Shown here in pieces: positions 41,112 through 54,100 of a DNA stretch of 64,000 bases (its first letter is position 1; each line of letters begins with the position of its first letter). The translations under genes were made by a program, and so were the position numbers. The notes beneath the pieces are model-generated. The model searched no databases. It was not told the origin of the DNA and worked only from the letters and a program-made list of their open reading frames with translations. The DNA is from Seriola aureovittata (lineage: Eukaryota; Chordata; Actinopteri; Carangiformes; Carangidae), in NCBI RefSeq assembly GCF_021018895.1, contig NC_079384.1, positions 10,463,140 through 10,527,139 of the forward strand, read 5' to 3'.

Positions 41112-43670
41112 AGGGCGCGTACATGTGCCTGCACTCCTCAGATGAATCAGTGTGAGAGCTCTTTCGCAACCTTTGGACTGGTTTTGTTGCTGTTTCCCCA
41201 AAGCAGCATTCATACACACACACGTAGGAAAACATACCCACACATGCTCCTATGGCCCAGAGAAGAAAGACCAAATGCTGCAATTAAACTTCTAAAGACA
41301 CTGGTTGATGCCAAGACACATGCACCCCCCGCGCACACACACACACACTAACACATGCTGCAGAGTGTGCAAGGGGTGCTGTCAATCAAACCTCCTGGAG
41401 AAAAGAGAAGCCTTTTCCTCACAGAACGTTGTGCAACCGCTTGGGGAAGTGTCTAAAAAGAGAGTAGGGAAAGGCAAATGTGAAGCAAGAGAAAGACTTG
41501 AAGATAGAAAATTGAGCAACATGAAGCTCAAGAGAAGGAGAAATGTCAAACAAGATATAAAGAAGGGAAGATAGACTGATGAGGATGGAGGGAAAGCAGG
41601 GGTAAAAGGATGAGGATGAGAGACAATGAAGAGGACAAAACTTAGTCACACAAAAACCAACCAATTACACATCCTATATGCATCCTTGCAATCGTTAAGC
41701 TAAAGTAAGAGGGACTGCTCTGGACCGGTCCTCACTGTCTCTGTTGGTGACTGTCTTTCTTCAGCCTCACTGTTTACATCTGGCGCGCCTCTAGGATTTG
41801 CTCCGCTCGCCAGTCGCGTTCACATCTCACTGCCATGCCAACAGCATGGCTGTTGGCTCTCAGCTGTGACTTTCATTTCAATTAAACAATGCCAGCAAGA
41901 TGCAAATAGAACGCAATTGTCGAGCAAAAAACTAAATGTCCCAAAACATCCTTTAGTTAATCAGATTCAACGGATCTACGTCGTCACTGCCCCTGAATTT
42001 CGACAAAACAGCTCGGGACACTTGTGTCTTGTGTCAAAACATCCGATGTCTGGAACGCCTTGAAGAATTTCACCTTGAATTTTAACCCAAGGTGACTGTG
42101 TAACCAAATGGAAACACTAAGGACTAGTGACATTTTTTTGGTGAAATGAACTGGAGAGAGCAAGAATCTTTATATAATCTAAACTTGACTTCATCATCCT
42201 GTTCACATGTCTAAAATAGACAAAGTGTTCCCTTGTTGCCTGCTAACAATCTAAACATTTGTTTTTCGCCTGAAACAGCATCATACAGCGGTCAACCAAT
42301 AGGATTCAGTGTTCATAATCATCCTTACGCAAGGCCAAACTTCCGACAGATTGAAAATGAAGCTGAAGATGTGAAAGGCAGTGTGTCTCATCCCCACACA
42401 TGCAGATGCAGATCATTCACATACTTTCAAATTTCTCTAATACGACTTCTTGTGAGAAAATGACATCTTGTGGATAGAAATAGTAATACAGCAGTGGACA
42501 CGGGAGCCATGCAGGGTGATGGATGTGTGTCAGTTGCCAAGAACATGGTAAGAATGTGGCTTGTTCATTGGTGCACCAGTGAATGAGGCTTAGAGTTCTT
42601 GTTATATAATCTGAATTTGACTCATCTAGTCGGTATAGTGTAACAAGTAACTGCTACATAGGTAGATCATTGTGCCTTGGTGGAGATAGTAGACTTTATT
42701 TTTTCATTTTATAGAAAGGACTTAAACACTTTTTTTTTTTTTTTTTTAAATAAAGTAACATTTAACAGCTTCATGCATCTGAAAGAACAATTTAATTTGT
42801 TCTCTGGATTTCTTTACACCTGTGTTTTCCTTCAGTGATTTAGTAAACAGTTAAAACTTTGTGTATAACTCAAACCCAGTTGTGGAGAAGCCTGAAAAAC
42901 TTGGAAACTTGAAAGGAAAAATGTCACTCTAAACTTCAAAACTCTATCACCAGTTTATCAGCAGCCTACAATCGAAACTATTAACCTGAGTATGCCTTGC
43001 ATACTCATAGCCCCCAGCATACCTTTTCATCAAAGTAGCAGTAGCAAATCTCTCACAACTTCAGGGCGTGTCCCGTCTCATGATTTTATGCCCGTATCCC
43101 TGTGCTGAAAGTCTCTCTCCTGAATCTTCTGCACTCTCTGCCTGGTCATCTTCAGCTTTCTCTTTCCTGTCTGAAGAAGTTTTAGGATTACTCTTCAGAA
43201 GTAAAAATAAAGCATATCAAATGTGCAGTATAGAGGAAAAAAACATAAAAACCACTTCTATGATATTCAAAATATTTACCATTAACTGACAATGACACTC
43301 CAGTGATAATGTAGTTTTATTTCCACCTCCGTGTTGTTTATCTTCCTGGCTCATTGTGTGGGCTGTAGTTGGGAAGCACCATGGGAAGCGCAGGGGAACT
43401 TCGGTCTTAAAGAGTCCTAGCATTTATTTACTGATAAACAGCCTCAAGTGCCATTACACTTACAAGCTAACTCTATGCTGTGGTTGCTAGCATCACCGCT
43501 TTCTCTCTCGCCCGCTATGCATACAACCTATGCTCTGAGCTATTCCTGAAAGGAGCTGCTCTACTCCTGTAACAATATTCTGACTCAGAATTCTCAAATT
43601 TTCTTGCACGGAGATGATAAATTAGTGTTATTTGCTGTTTACTTGCTACTGCTGGAAGTTTACATATTTC

Positions 43671-43682
43671 TGCGCATGCGCA
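43671..43682. promoter_or_regulatory. NRF1-type palindrome
   Basis: TGCGCATGCGCA is a perfect 12-base palindrome equal to the NRF1 consensus. It lies about 1.45 kb upstream of the itgb3 start codon. Binding is inferred only from the motif. Confidence 0.45.
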
Positions 43683-43970
43683 GGACGAAGGCAATATAGT
43701 CCTGATCTCCGAACAGTAGAAGCTGAGTCAAGAAGGATAGCCTGCCCTGACAGCATGCCGCTGCCCTGTGGTACCTGTAGCACACAGCCAACTTGAGAAG
43801 AGGAGGAAAGAATGCTGTTCCAGAATGGTGACAAAATCGAGCATCGCTAGTCCTTGAAACTACCAAACGGTCGTGGTATTTTCAACTTTATAAATTGAGC
43901 AAAAGAAAAGCTATTCTAGAGATTAATCTAGCTAAACTACGTATGCAAAGCTTGGCTATTGAGTAACCAG

Positions 43971-44170
43971 GTTCTGATTGGTTGGTTAGTAGCCGCGTTC
44001 TGATTGGTCAATTTGTAGCCGTGCTCTGATTGCTCTGATTGACCCAGAGACACTAGAGAAACCGGATCTTTGATTGACCGATGTATAGCCACCGTCTAAT
44101 TGGTCGGTTTGTACCATTATTTTTGATTGGTCGATTTGTAGCAGCATTCTGTTTGGTTGAGTTTAGTAAC
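43971..44170. repeat. 26-bp tandem repeat carrying inverted CCAAT boxes
   Basis: The anchor GATTG or its variant recurs at 43,976, 44,002, 44,028, 44,072, 44,098, 44,125 and 44,151, spaced 26-27 bases except for one insertion of about 18. Most units hold ATTGG or ATTGA (reverse CCAAT), then a TTTGTAGCC-like half. At least seven diverged copies are visible. Confidence 0.85.
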
Positions 44171-45117
44171 ATTCAATATATTGTTTGGCAATTAGGCCAG
44201 TCACTGAGATTCAGACCATCATCTCTTTTAAAGCTTGTACTGTGATTTATTCAAAAGATTAACTGGTTCTCCTAAAGCCAATTATAGTCTGTGTTCACTG
44301 AAGACTGAGTCAAAAAGAAACAGGAGGAATTTAGCCAGAATTCAACCAGCAGAGACCAGATGTGTATTTAATGAGAACAACCATGACCATTCAATTGAAA
44401 TGTTTTAATATTAGAATATTATCAGGCCAAGTTTCATTTTTCATTCAAGACATTTTTGAGTCATTAATAGACATTCTTCCATGTACACCCAGCACCTAAA
44501 GTGTGCAGTCCAAGGAGGAGTGTGTGCTGGTAATCTGTCCTTACAGGTTATGTCCATTAGTGGGCAGTGTATATTAAAGCAAAACTCATAAAAACTTGAT
44601 TACAGTGAATTCCTACTTTACATTAAGTGTACTGCCGTTTTGTAGGCTATAATACTATCAAGCCTTTGCATTTTAATGCAGGTGTTTAACCACTATAATA
44701 ACCTACAATCTTTCAGTGTGCTGAGAAAGTACACTGAATTTCAGTTTTTGCAAAGACATTGTTTTTCTTTTATTAAAATGTGTTTATATGCACATTTGTA
44801 TGATATGCGAATATGACCTATGCTATATTCAGTAGTACAGCACAGTACAATAATGTCACATGTTTGATGCTCAGACCTGCAAGTCACAAAAGTAAAACTC
44901 AGCTCAGGCTCAAAGATGCTGCACTTTCCCCGCCCACTGTATTTAATAGTATGGTAATGAGAGGTATGGATGTGGAGTTGGGGGGTGGTTCCAAGACATT
45001 TGCCTCTATTTGGAGTTGTGTCGATTGCAGATTTAAGTTTTTTTTTTCTTGTATTGTCCTGCTTGTACTCGCACGGAGCTCGTTGGCAGGCTCTTCCCTC
45101 ACAGAGCCCGCACCAGG

Positions 45118-45190
45118 ATGGGTGCTCTCCCGGCGCAGCGGCAATTATGGATGTGTGTTTTGATCTTTACTGGAATAACAGAAGTTTGCG
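45118..45190 (+). CDS. itgb3: itgb3 exon 1: signal peptide
   Basis: ATG in [30 protein letters not shown] leader; donor GTAAGT after 45190, phase 1. Confidence 0.9.
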
Positions 45191-48100
45191 GTAAGTTGTA
45201 ATTTGTGCTCTGCTGTTTACATGCTTTTGCCAGTGTAGCCAGGAATGTTTTCAGTGTTAGACACATGATACATTTTTGGAGGTCTAGAGGCAGGTTTTCA
45301 ACTCTGCTGAGACTTGTAAAATGATGTTCTCAAAGTGCTTGTTAAGTAAGAAGGTCCGGATGAGGATGTCAGTGCTTTTTCTCATTAATTGGCATTGAGG
45401 AAGAATTTATAAAGTTGGGACAGTGAGGAGAAAACACAGGGAAATAATACATAATCAATAATTTGTAGAGAATAAATAGTTTTCATCATATACACTCAGA
45501 ATCTTTACTTCAGCAAAAGTATCAATTCACTTTATTGAAGTAAAAGTACAGAAGTATTAGCAGCTAATTGTTCTCAAAGTATCAAACTTAACTTAAACTG
45601 ATAAATTACACTGATAGAGTGCATCAATGAACACATGGAATTTTACAGTTGTAGCTGGCCCAGATGGAGATTGTGATACCCAATCTAGGGGTTGGGCCCC
45701 TTCAAAGGGCCACAAGCTATAACTGAGGGGTCATGAGATTATTATTTGATAGAAAAGAAAGAAGTAATGTGTAATGTAAGAGGGTTTGGTATTGTGCTTT
45801 ACAAAGCCATCATGCATTTTTTTAAATTTAAAATAATATTAATTTGAAAAGTAACTAGTAACTACAAGTTAAAAAAGTAAAAAGTACAGTATTTCCCTCT
45901 GAAATGTAGTGGAGTAGAAGTATAAGATAGTAGAGATTGGACATTCTTAAGTGAAGTAGCTTAAAATTGTAGTACTCGAGTAAAGCTTAGTACTTAGTTA
46001 CTTTCCACCACTTTATATCCAACACCTGGGAACTTAGATTGGTTTCGTTCTTCTTTGCCATTCATTTAATCTAAGTACACACAGTTATAAGAGACTTCAC
46101 AATTTGGTAAAACAGATGTCTTTCATGTGAGGTGAACATTATCAAGAAAGAATCACTGTACTTTTAGAGAGAACATTTTTTTTTTTTCTTTTGGTTCCAG
46201 CTTCAAACGTCTGCACCTCCAGAGGAGCCAGCACATGCAAGCAATGTCTGGCTGTGCACCCGAGCTGTGCGTGGTGCTTTCAAGAGGTAGGTTTCTTTTC
46301 CACTTCACTTCATTTAGGCAATGAGCTTTCCGCTGGTGCAGGGTGGTACAGACCTCCTTGTCAGCTATAATCTGCTTGAGAAGAATGCATGCAGATGTTT
46401 TATGTCTTTATTTTACTGCTTTTACTGAGAACATGAAATAGGTTCAGGTGAAAATGAAAGGAGCAGTTTCGCAGTGCGTTTTTGAAAGTCAAATCTACCC
46501 AATATTGGGTTTTGATTTTATTCCTGGCGCTAATGACATAGTGACACATGTCCTGTGACTGCATGGGGATATAGTCATATTTTCTGGTTCACTTAACTTT
46601 AATGAGTGTGATGATTTAATACTGCAAAACTCAACCTTCCATTCAAGAGCAACATTTTTTCAGACTGACTTCAGCCTGAGTACTCTGGTTCTTAATGTTC
46701 AGTAGCCTGCTGGTTGAAATATTTGGGGCGTTCAGATAGGAATGTTCATTTTAAATCAAGGTGTAATTTGTCCAGAGTTTGTTGAAGAGATGTTGGAGTG
46801 TTTCTTCATTCCAGGAGATTGTGTATTAGAAATGTATTCTTGTGCTATTTCTGGACTTTTATCATCCCCATTACAGTTAAGCTTTCAAATGAGTTCAATA
46901 TTCTCTCCCAACACAGCTTTACTACAGATGGGAAATCTGAAAACAAATGAGGAGGCTGCTTGAAACTTTTATCTCAAGCCTGAATGCATTTTTCTGTCAG
47001 GACTTTGGCCAGGGAGTTGCCAGTTCCTCCCGCTGTGACCTGAAGAGTAACCTGGTGGCGGCGGGCTGTGCTCTGTCGGGCCTGGAGTATCCAACCAGCA
47101 AATTGCAGGTGATCGAGGACCGGCCCCTCAGCAACAAGGCAGCGGGGGCCACACAAGATGTCACACAGATCAAGCCCCAGAAACTCCACATCACCCTCAG
47201 GCCAGGTCCGCTTCTGCATTTGGTTAATACATGAGTGATGGAAATTGAGTTTCAGACTTACTGAAGTAAAGAGAGATTGTGTTCTGACTTTTGAGCAAAT
47301 GCTTAAATCCGAGTGTATTACCACTGAGTGACTGAAGAGACACATAATAATAACATCAGCTATAAAAAAAACCCCAAACAATATTTCTCTCTCATGTTTC
47401 CCCAGATGATGCTAAGCGCTTCACAGTGAAGGTGCGTCAGGTAGAGGACTACCCCGTGGATCTCTACTACCTCATGGACCTCTCTTACTCCATGAATGAT
47501 GATCTCTTCCGCCTGAGGACGCTGGGGAAAGGCCTGGCCGAGGCCATGAACCGCACCACCAGCAACCTCCGCATGGGCTTTGGGGCGTTTGTGGACAAGC
47601 CGCTCTCACCTTACATGTACATCTCCCCCAAAGAGGCTGTGATGAACCCCTGCTACAGGTGAATGAAGAAAAAAAATGCCAGAAGAGCTTAAAGTTTGAA
47701 AAGTACTCGTTGTTTGATGCCATGCTATCCTATTACTGTTCAACCATCTTGAAGAAAAACAATGTAAATGTACATTTTCCTGCTGTTAGTAATGCACTTC
47801 ATGCTGACCTATGGTATTGGTATTGGTATTGTATATGGTATTGACAACGAGGACGTCAAAATTAGTCTTCTTAACCTGTTTCCTTGTTGTTACACATGTA
47901 TATAAACTGAACCCAGACCTCTTTGTAATGGAAAGTTTATTTTAGTGGCTGCATTCTTAGATTGGGTATTGTTTTACATTCCTAATGGAACTGGTGTTGA
48001 TTTCAGTGGATGTTTATGTCTGCATGTTGAAATTAGCTTCATTATGACTCAGATGATGTCATTTTAGTGAGGACACCTTTAAACACAGCATTGCTCAGTA

Positions 48101-51100
48101 CAAATGGAGGCGGGCAGCGTCACAGCACTTGTTAAAGGCTTATGGTGGCTCCCTACTGCTTGGTCAGCTGCTCTGAATCAACCGCAGGCAATCTAACAGC
48201 ATCCCAATGCAGGCTGCCCCGCAACCCCGTCTGAAGGCGACTCCATGGTGGATTTGGTGGTTTAAGGTCCCTTGGGGTCATTTACTCTCCCGCTTACACA
48301 CAGTCTGCAGATTTCCAGCCTCCAAGAATGTTTGGATAAAAGATAAGACAAGTGGAGAATTTCGGTCTAGTAGTGAACAAAATAAGGAGAAAGAGGGGCT
48401 AAGTGGTGGAGCAAAAAAGCCTCTTTAACTCTCTTTAAACCTTTTGCAGCCATGGTAGTGGCATGGCTAAGTATGGCAATGTTAGTCGGTCAGTTCACCA
48501 GTGTAGTTCAGAGTATCTCAGCAGCCATTTAATGGATTTGCATTGAACAAAAGTTTGTTCATGGTTCCCAGATGATATATACTACTAACTTTGGTAATCT
48601 CTTGATTTTTCCTGCCACTATTATATTTACTTTTGTGGTTTTTAAACTACTTAACCAATGGCTTCTCCATTAATCCTTACTTTAAGTGCTATTTTGCAAA
48701 TGTTAGCATCTTAACATTCTACGCTAAGATGGAGACCATGGTAATGAATGTGCTAGTACCTGCTTAATATCAACATGTTATCATTGTGAGCATGTTAGCG
48801 TCCTGCCTATGACATTTAGCCTACGTTTGTGCAGATGTACAGCCTCACAACCGTTGGACTCGTAGTCTTGTCCCTAAATGTCATAATAGGAAGCACAACA
48901 CTGTGAAATAACCTGAAAGTTAACTGAATGTACTTTTATAAATAATTTAAATTTCACAAAAAAAAAAAAATCCAAAATAGCTACTAAACAAAACAGGAAA
49001 ATAGCTTAAGATAACTATGACTAGTCTAATTATGTAGCTACAAAAATACAGTGTAAAACCAATTGACCTGATGTAGATTATTTTTACACCTGGTTATTTA
49101 CCCCCTCAAAACTTCCATGTAATAAAATGTAGGATGGAGGTCAGACATTTTTTTCTGCAATGGTATACAGGCTAAACAGATGATCAAATGATTAAACGAC
49201 TGATAAACTGATGTTTGATTGACAGCATAAACACCACCTGTCTGCCCCAGTTTGGCTACAAGCACGTCCTGTCTCTGACGGAGGAAGTGGGCCGCTTCAC
49301 AGAGGAAGTGAAGAAGCAGATGGTGTCCAGGAACCGAGATGCCCCGGAGGGAGGCTTTGATGCCATCATCCAGGCTGCTGTGTGCAAGGTGGAGAGACAG
49401 GCTGCACGTGCATTCATAGGCATCGTTTCACACACCTAACGCTGGTTCTGTTTTACATTTTACATACTTTTTCTCTTCTGTCACACATGCGTAGATATAA
49501 CCATTTAAGGCTTTCCAAAAGAAGAACTAGATTAAAAACAGTTGAAATCAATCAGCTGCTTAACATGTGTGTCCAGCTTATTAGAATGAAAAAAATTATT
49601 TACTTTTATTTTCCTTCCTTTCACATGCGGTTTGATGGGAACCAGAAGCAGATCGGCTGGCGTCCTGGTGCTTCCCATCTTCTGATCTTCACTTCGGACG
49701 CAAAGACTCATGTGGCTCTGGATGGTCGTCTGGCAGGAATCGTGCAACCCAACGACGGGCAGTGCCACCTCAACTCTGACAATATGTACAGCATGTCTAC
49801 CACCATGGTTAGTGTACACTGTAAATGTGTGTTTGATGCACAGACAGTAGTGGACACAGTATGAGAGAGAAGCAGAGAAAATGAAAGACATTGTCTGTAG
49901 ACGTATGAATAAGAACGTTTCAGTGTTTATGTGTGCATGTGCTAACTACACCGCCCTGTTTGGTCCCATAGGATTACCCATCTCTCGCTCTGATCACAGA
50001 GAAGATGTCGGAAAACAATATCAACCTCATCTTTGCTGTCACCAATCCTGTGGTTCCTCTGTACCAGGTCAGGAGCTCTGCAGTTCGCACATTCAGCCTT
50101 CATTTCATGACTTTCATTTACAAAATACTGAACGTGCAGTGACCAATTCTGAAAAAACAAGAATACATAAATTAATGTTTTTAAACTGAAACCGAGAAGA
50201 GGACAAATCCCAGTCTGTAATCATCTCATCTTGAACATACTGTAGCATTTAGCCAACATTCTCCAAACCTCACTGGTTTTTAACTGCGATTCTTGGATCC
50301 TGCATTGGAAGAATGGAAATTCAGAATTAATCATTATTATGCTCTTTTCAGACAGAGTAACATACAAACTCAGTTTATTCCCCAGACTGTTACTTTTAAT
50401 TGTATTCACAAAAACAAGTATTAAATATATAGTTTTTGCTCTAGACAATTTTCTTTGTTCATAAAAGAAAACAAGTCAAGAATTTGTGAACATCGTGAGT
50501 GAGGGTGTGTCACACGTCAGCATTTTAAGGGTGTGATAATATAACTGTGAAGCTTCGGGGCGAGTCTCACAACCTTCTCATACATTTATGAGAAACCATA
50601 GAAACCAACCACTGCAACATTCTTTAAGTGTCACAAAGGCTTTCATCAGCTTCCCTTTTTCTACTTGTTCTTTTTTGTCAACAGTTTTTTTTAACTGGGT
50701 AAATAAGAAAAAGTGAAAAAAAGACTGTAATCAATTAATGTTATAAATTACTGTATAATGCAATAACATCTTGAACAAATGATTTTATATGTTGTAAAAG
50801 TTTTATTGACTCATTTTTTTTTATTAAGGTTTATATTTTTTACTTTTATTGTATCATCACAAAGAAAGGCTTTAAAGTAATGAATATTTATTAGTTTATT
50901 TAGTCATCTTGTGAGATGAACAGGTTTTACATTTTTCACACATTTGGAGGGAAATTATACAGTATATATCACATGGTTGTACAATGTTTGGCAGGTATTG
51001 AGACATGTATTTTGTAACTGATGATACAAATATGACTGTTAACGCTTTACAAATAGTATCTGTGACTGTGTCGGATGATAACAGTCTGTTTCTGTTTTCC

Positions 51101-54100
51101 ATCTTGTAGAACTACAGCGAGCTGATTCCTGGTACCACAGTAGGAACACTGTCCAACGACTCGGGCAATGTTATTCAGCTCATTCAGAAGGCCTATGCTG
51201 TAAGTGTTATACACACACACACACACACAGACACAGACACACACCCTAGTTGAGACAGTGTTTGAGGGTATGACATGTGTCTGTTTACACACGCCCTGTC
51301 TGAGTCATACATGCAGTCGAGCCAGAGTCTCAGTAGAAATTCCACAGTGGTTTAAGACTGAAGCTGACCAAATGACCCAATGAGGCTGTGCTTCATTGTT
51401 TGTGTTTTGTTCAGGTTTATTATGCAGAAAACATGTGAAGGAGCTGGAAATTGATTTTATTGTCAATCCTGGCTTGAACTTTGGTGTTTTCACAGGTGTG
51501 CATACAAACATGTGTGCACTTGAGTGTCTGTACACCCAAATAAACACTGTGTATATTGGCCTACATGTAATTACAGAAGGAAATTAAAAGTGATCATTAT
51601 AATCATTACAATATAATTATCATAATTTGCTTGTAGTAATAACTTATGTTATTCTTTTATGACAGAAAAAATGTAGGAAATTACTTGTTTTCCAAGTCAG
51701 GTAATTTCTTAATTTGAAATTTGAAACCTAAGGTGATTTTGGCCTCGTGATGCAAGTCTATATACTCACCCTTCCATGTGTATGTGTTTTTTGCTATTTT
51801 CTTTTGTTGGTGTTGCCAGAAAATTCGTTCCAAGGTGGAGCTGGAGCTCCAAGGCATCCCAGAGGAGCTGTCCCTGTCCTTTAACGCCACCTGTCTGAAT
51901 GGAGAGCTCATCCCTGGCCTCAAGTCCTGCTCTGGGCTCAAAGTAGGAGATACGGTCAGTTCTGCAGGACTTTAGTCTTTAGAAAACAGAGGTATCTATA
52001 AATTTATCCCAGTACTGTAATCCTACATCAGTCATCAGCATAGCAGTATCAGTGCATTATGGCTTCATTTAAAAAATTTATGAAAATATGCAAATATGTT
52101 GTTCTGTTATTAAGAAAATGAATCTACTTGAAAATGAAAATATTTGTCAGTAGCCTGAAATAGTAACTCTCCGCAAGACATCTCTCACAGTCAGCCTTCA
52201 AGAATTATTTTCTTATGAAACTAATTTGAGATAACGCCACTTGTTAGCATAGTTTCTTTGTTACATGAATTTCCAAGACATTATGTCAGCATCCTGTAAC
52301 AAGACTGGATAAATCAAATTACTTCTCAAGTATGACTAGATTTACACTTTCCTCAAATTAATTGTTTTAAAATAGGTGCAATAATAGTGTGCCGGTGAGC
52401 AGATGAAGCACTTGTTTTAAGAAATTGAGCTTTAAGGACACTATAGGCTGAATGTATGGTAACAGTTTGTATTGCATGAAAACAACATTAACAGCCCCCA
52501 TGCCATCTTTTTCACTATCTGTCCTATCTCTGGGGATTAAAAATACCAAGGGACTAGGGGCCACAATCATGTCCTGATTCTAAAAACAACATGGTAGTTA
52601 GTTCCATGTACTATTTTTCATTGTCTTTTTGGTCTCTTTCCATTTCCCTTATTGCTGTTATCAACTTTGTTTGTATTGTGGGATTTTCCCCTTTTTCACA
52701 TGATGGAAAGAAGTGGCTCAGCACTGTCTGTGAACTCGTCTTTCTTAGTTTTCATGTCTTTCCATACATCTTCTGCCAACTCCATTTAGAGCAAATTGTC
52801 TGCTTAAAGAGTTCTTTGTCTGTCCCTCTTTTGCATTTTTTCTTTATCACAGCTTCTTTGGCACTTTGCCTTGTTCTCTCCTCACTCCAGGTGACATTTT
52901 TTGGCCTCCACACATTTCTTTCTCTCAGCTCCTCTTATTTCTTCCATATATGGGTGTTTCACCAGATGTAGTAACTGCCCTCTTTTGGACATTAACCAGA
53001 TTTGGATGCAATGCTGAATGAACAATTACTTTGACTAAAATACATATGGAAGCATTCCCTGTGTCACATCTCTGTGCTGTTTCTGCCAACAGTGATGTAG
53101 TAATGTAATGCTGTACAATACAGTAATGCTGAAAATGCTTTTAAATGTTCATGGAATGAACCATTCAAGTAAAGTGTTTTTACATGTTGGGTAATGTAGT
53201 CCAGGGTGATACAGAAGCATGATCGGTTTTACAAAGTGTGATTGTGTGTGTGTGTGTGTCAGTGTGTGTGTGTTTGTGTTCTCTCCTCAAGAGAAGTATT
53301 TGTTTGAACCAAATACATCCAAAATTTGACATGGTACAATTTCATCCCCTTCCTCCCACTCAGGTGTCTTTCAGTGTGGAGGCCAGAGCTCGCGGTTGCC
53401 CCAAGCAGAAGAAGAAAACCTTCATAATTAAGCCTGTGGGCTTCAAGGACTCCCTCTCCATCACCGTCACCTTCGAGTGCGACTGCAAGTGCCAGGCTAA
53501 AGCCCAGCCCCTCAGCCCCAAATGTCACTATGGCAACGGTACCTACGAGTGTGGCATCTGCCTGTGCCACCCGGGTCGCTTGGGGCCGCACTGTGAGTGT
53601 GCAGAGGGCGACTATAATCCCACAGAGCAAGACCGCTGCAGTGGGCACCACTCTGCCATCTGCAGCGGCCGCGGAGACTGTGTGTGCGGCCAGTGTGTGT
53701 GCCACAGCAGTGACTTTGGGAAAGTCTGGGGCAAGCTGTGCGAGTGTGATGACTTCAACTGCCTGCGCTATAAGGGGGAGCTCTGCTCAGGTAAGATCTT
53801 ATAAAATGAGAAAGAGGTTCAAATATCTTGATTCGTTTCACTTGAGCATCTTAAGGTCCTTGAGCGGGTCTTAACCAATAATTGATGATATTAAATGGCA
53901 TCTTTTGCATAAAGTTAGAGTCTATCAGTCAACTAATCCATTAATCGCTGCAGCTCTATTGATAACTTTTCATTCAACAAAGTCATTTATGAAGCAAAAA
54001 TGGCAAACATTCACGGTTATGGCTTGTCATATGAGAGGATTTGCTGCTTCTCTGTCTTTTAAATCATTGTTCATTAGAAACTCTTGTATTGTGGACTTGG

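Larger units (their letters stand above)
40434..45117. other. Divergent intergenic region between cpn1 and itgb3
   Basis: It holds the promoters of two genes pointing away from each other. A pyrimidine-rich stretch (plus strand, about 40,570-40,760) lies just upstream of cpn1. A GT-rich tract is at 41,022-41,111, an NRF1-type palindrome at 43,671-43,682 and a 26-bp tandem array at 43,971-44,170. No TATA box was recognised for either gene and no other gene was seen. Confidence 0.6.

Noticed and set aside
43646..43866. Minus-strand short frames near the NRF1 palindrome
   Set aside because: About 62-68 codons with no homology I can name; kept only as a transcription-start question.
44813..45163. 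116-codon plus frame covering the itgb3 start
   Set aside because: Different frame from the signal peptide and not compatible with exon 2 homology.
52591..52971. 126-codon hydrophobic frame in itgb3 intron 9
   Set aside because: Phe/Ser/Leu composition follows from a pyrimidine-rich intron stretch; no splice sites.
53259..53705. Antisense frame opposite itgb3 exon 10
   Set aside because: Shadow of the cysteine-rich EGF exon.
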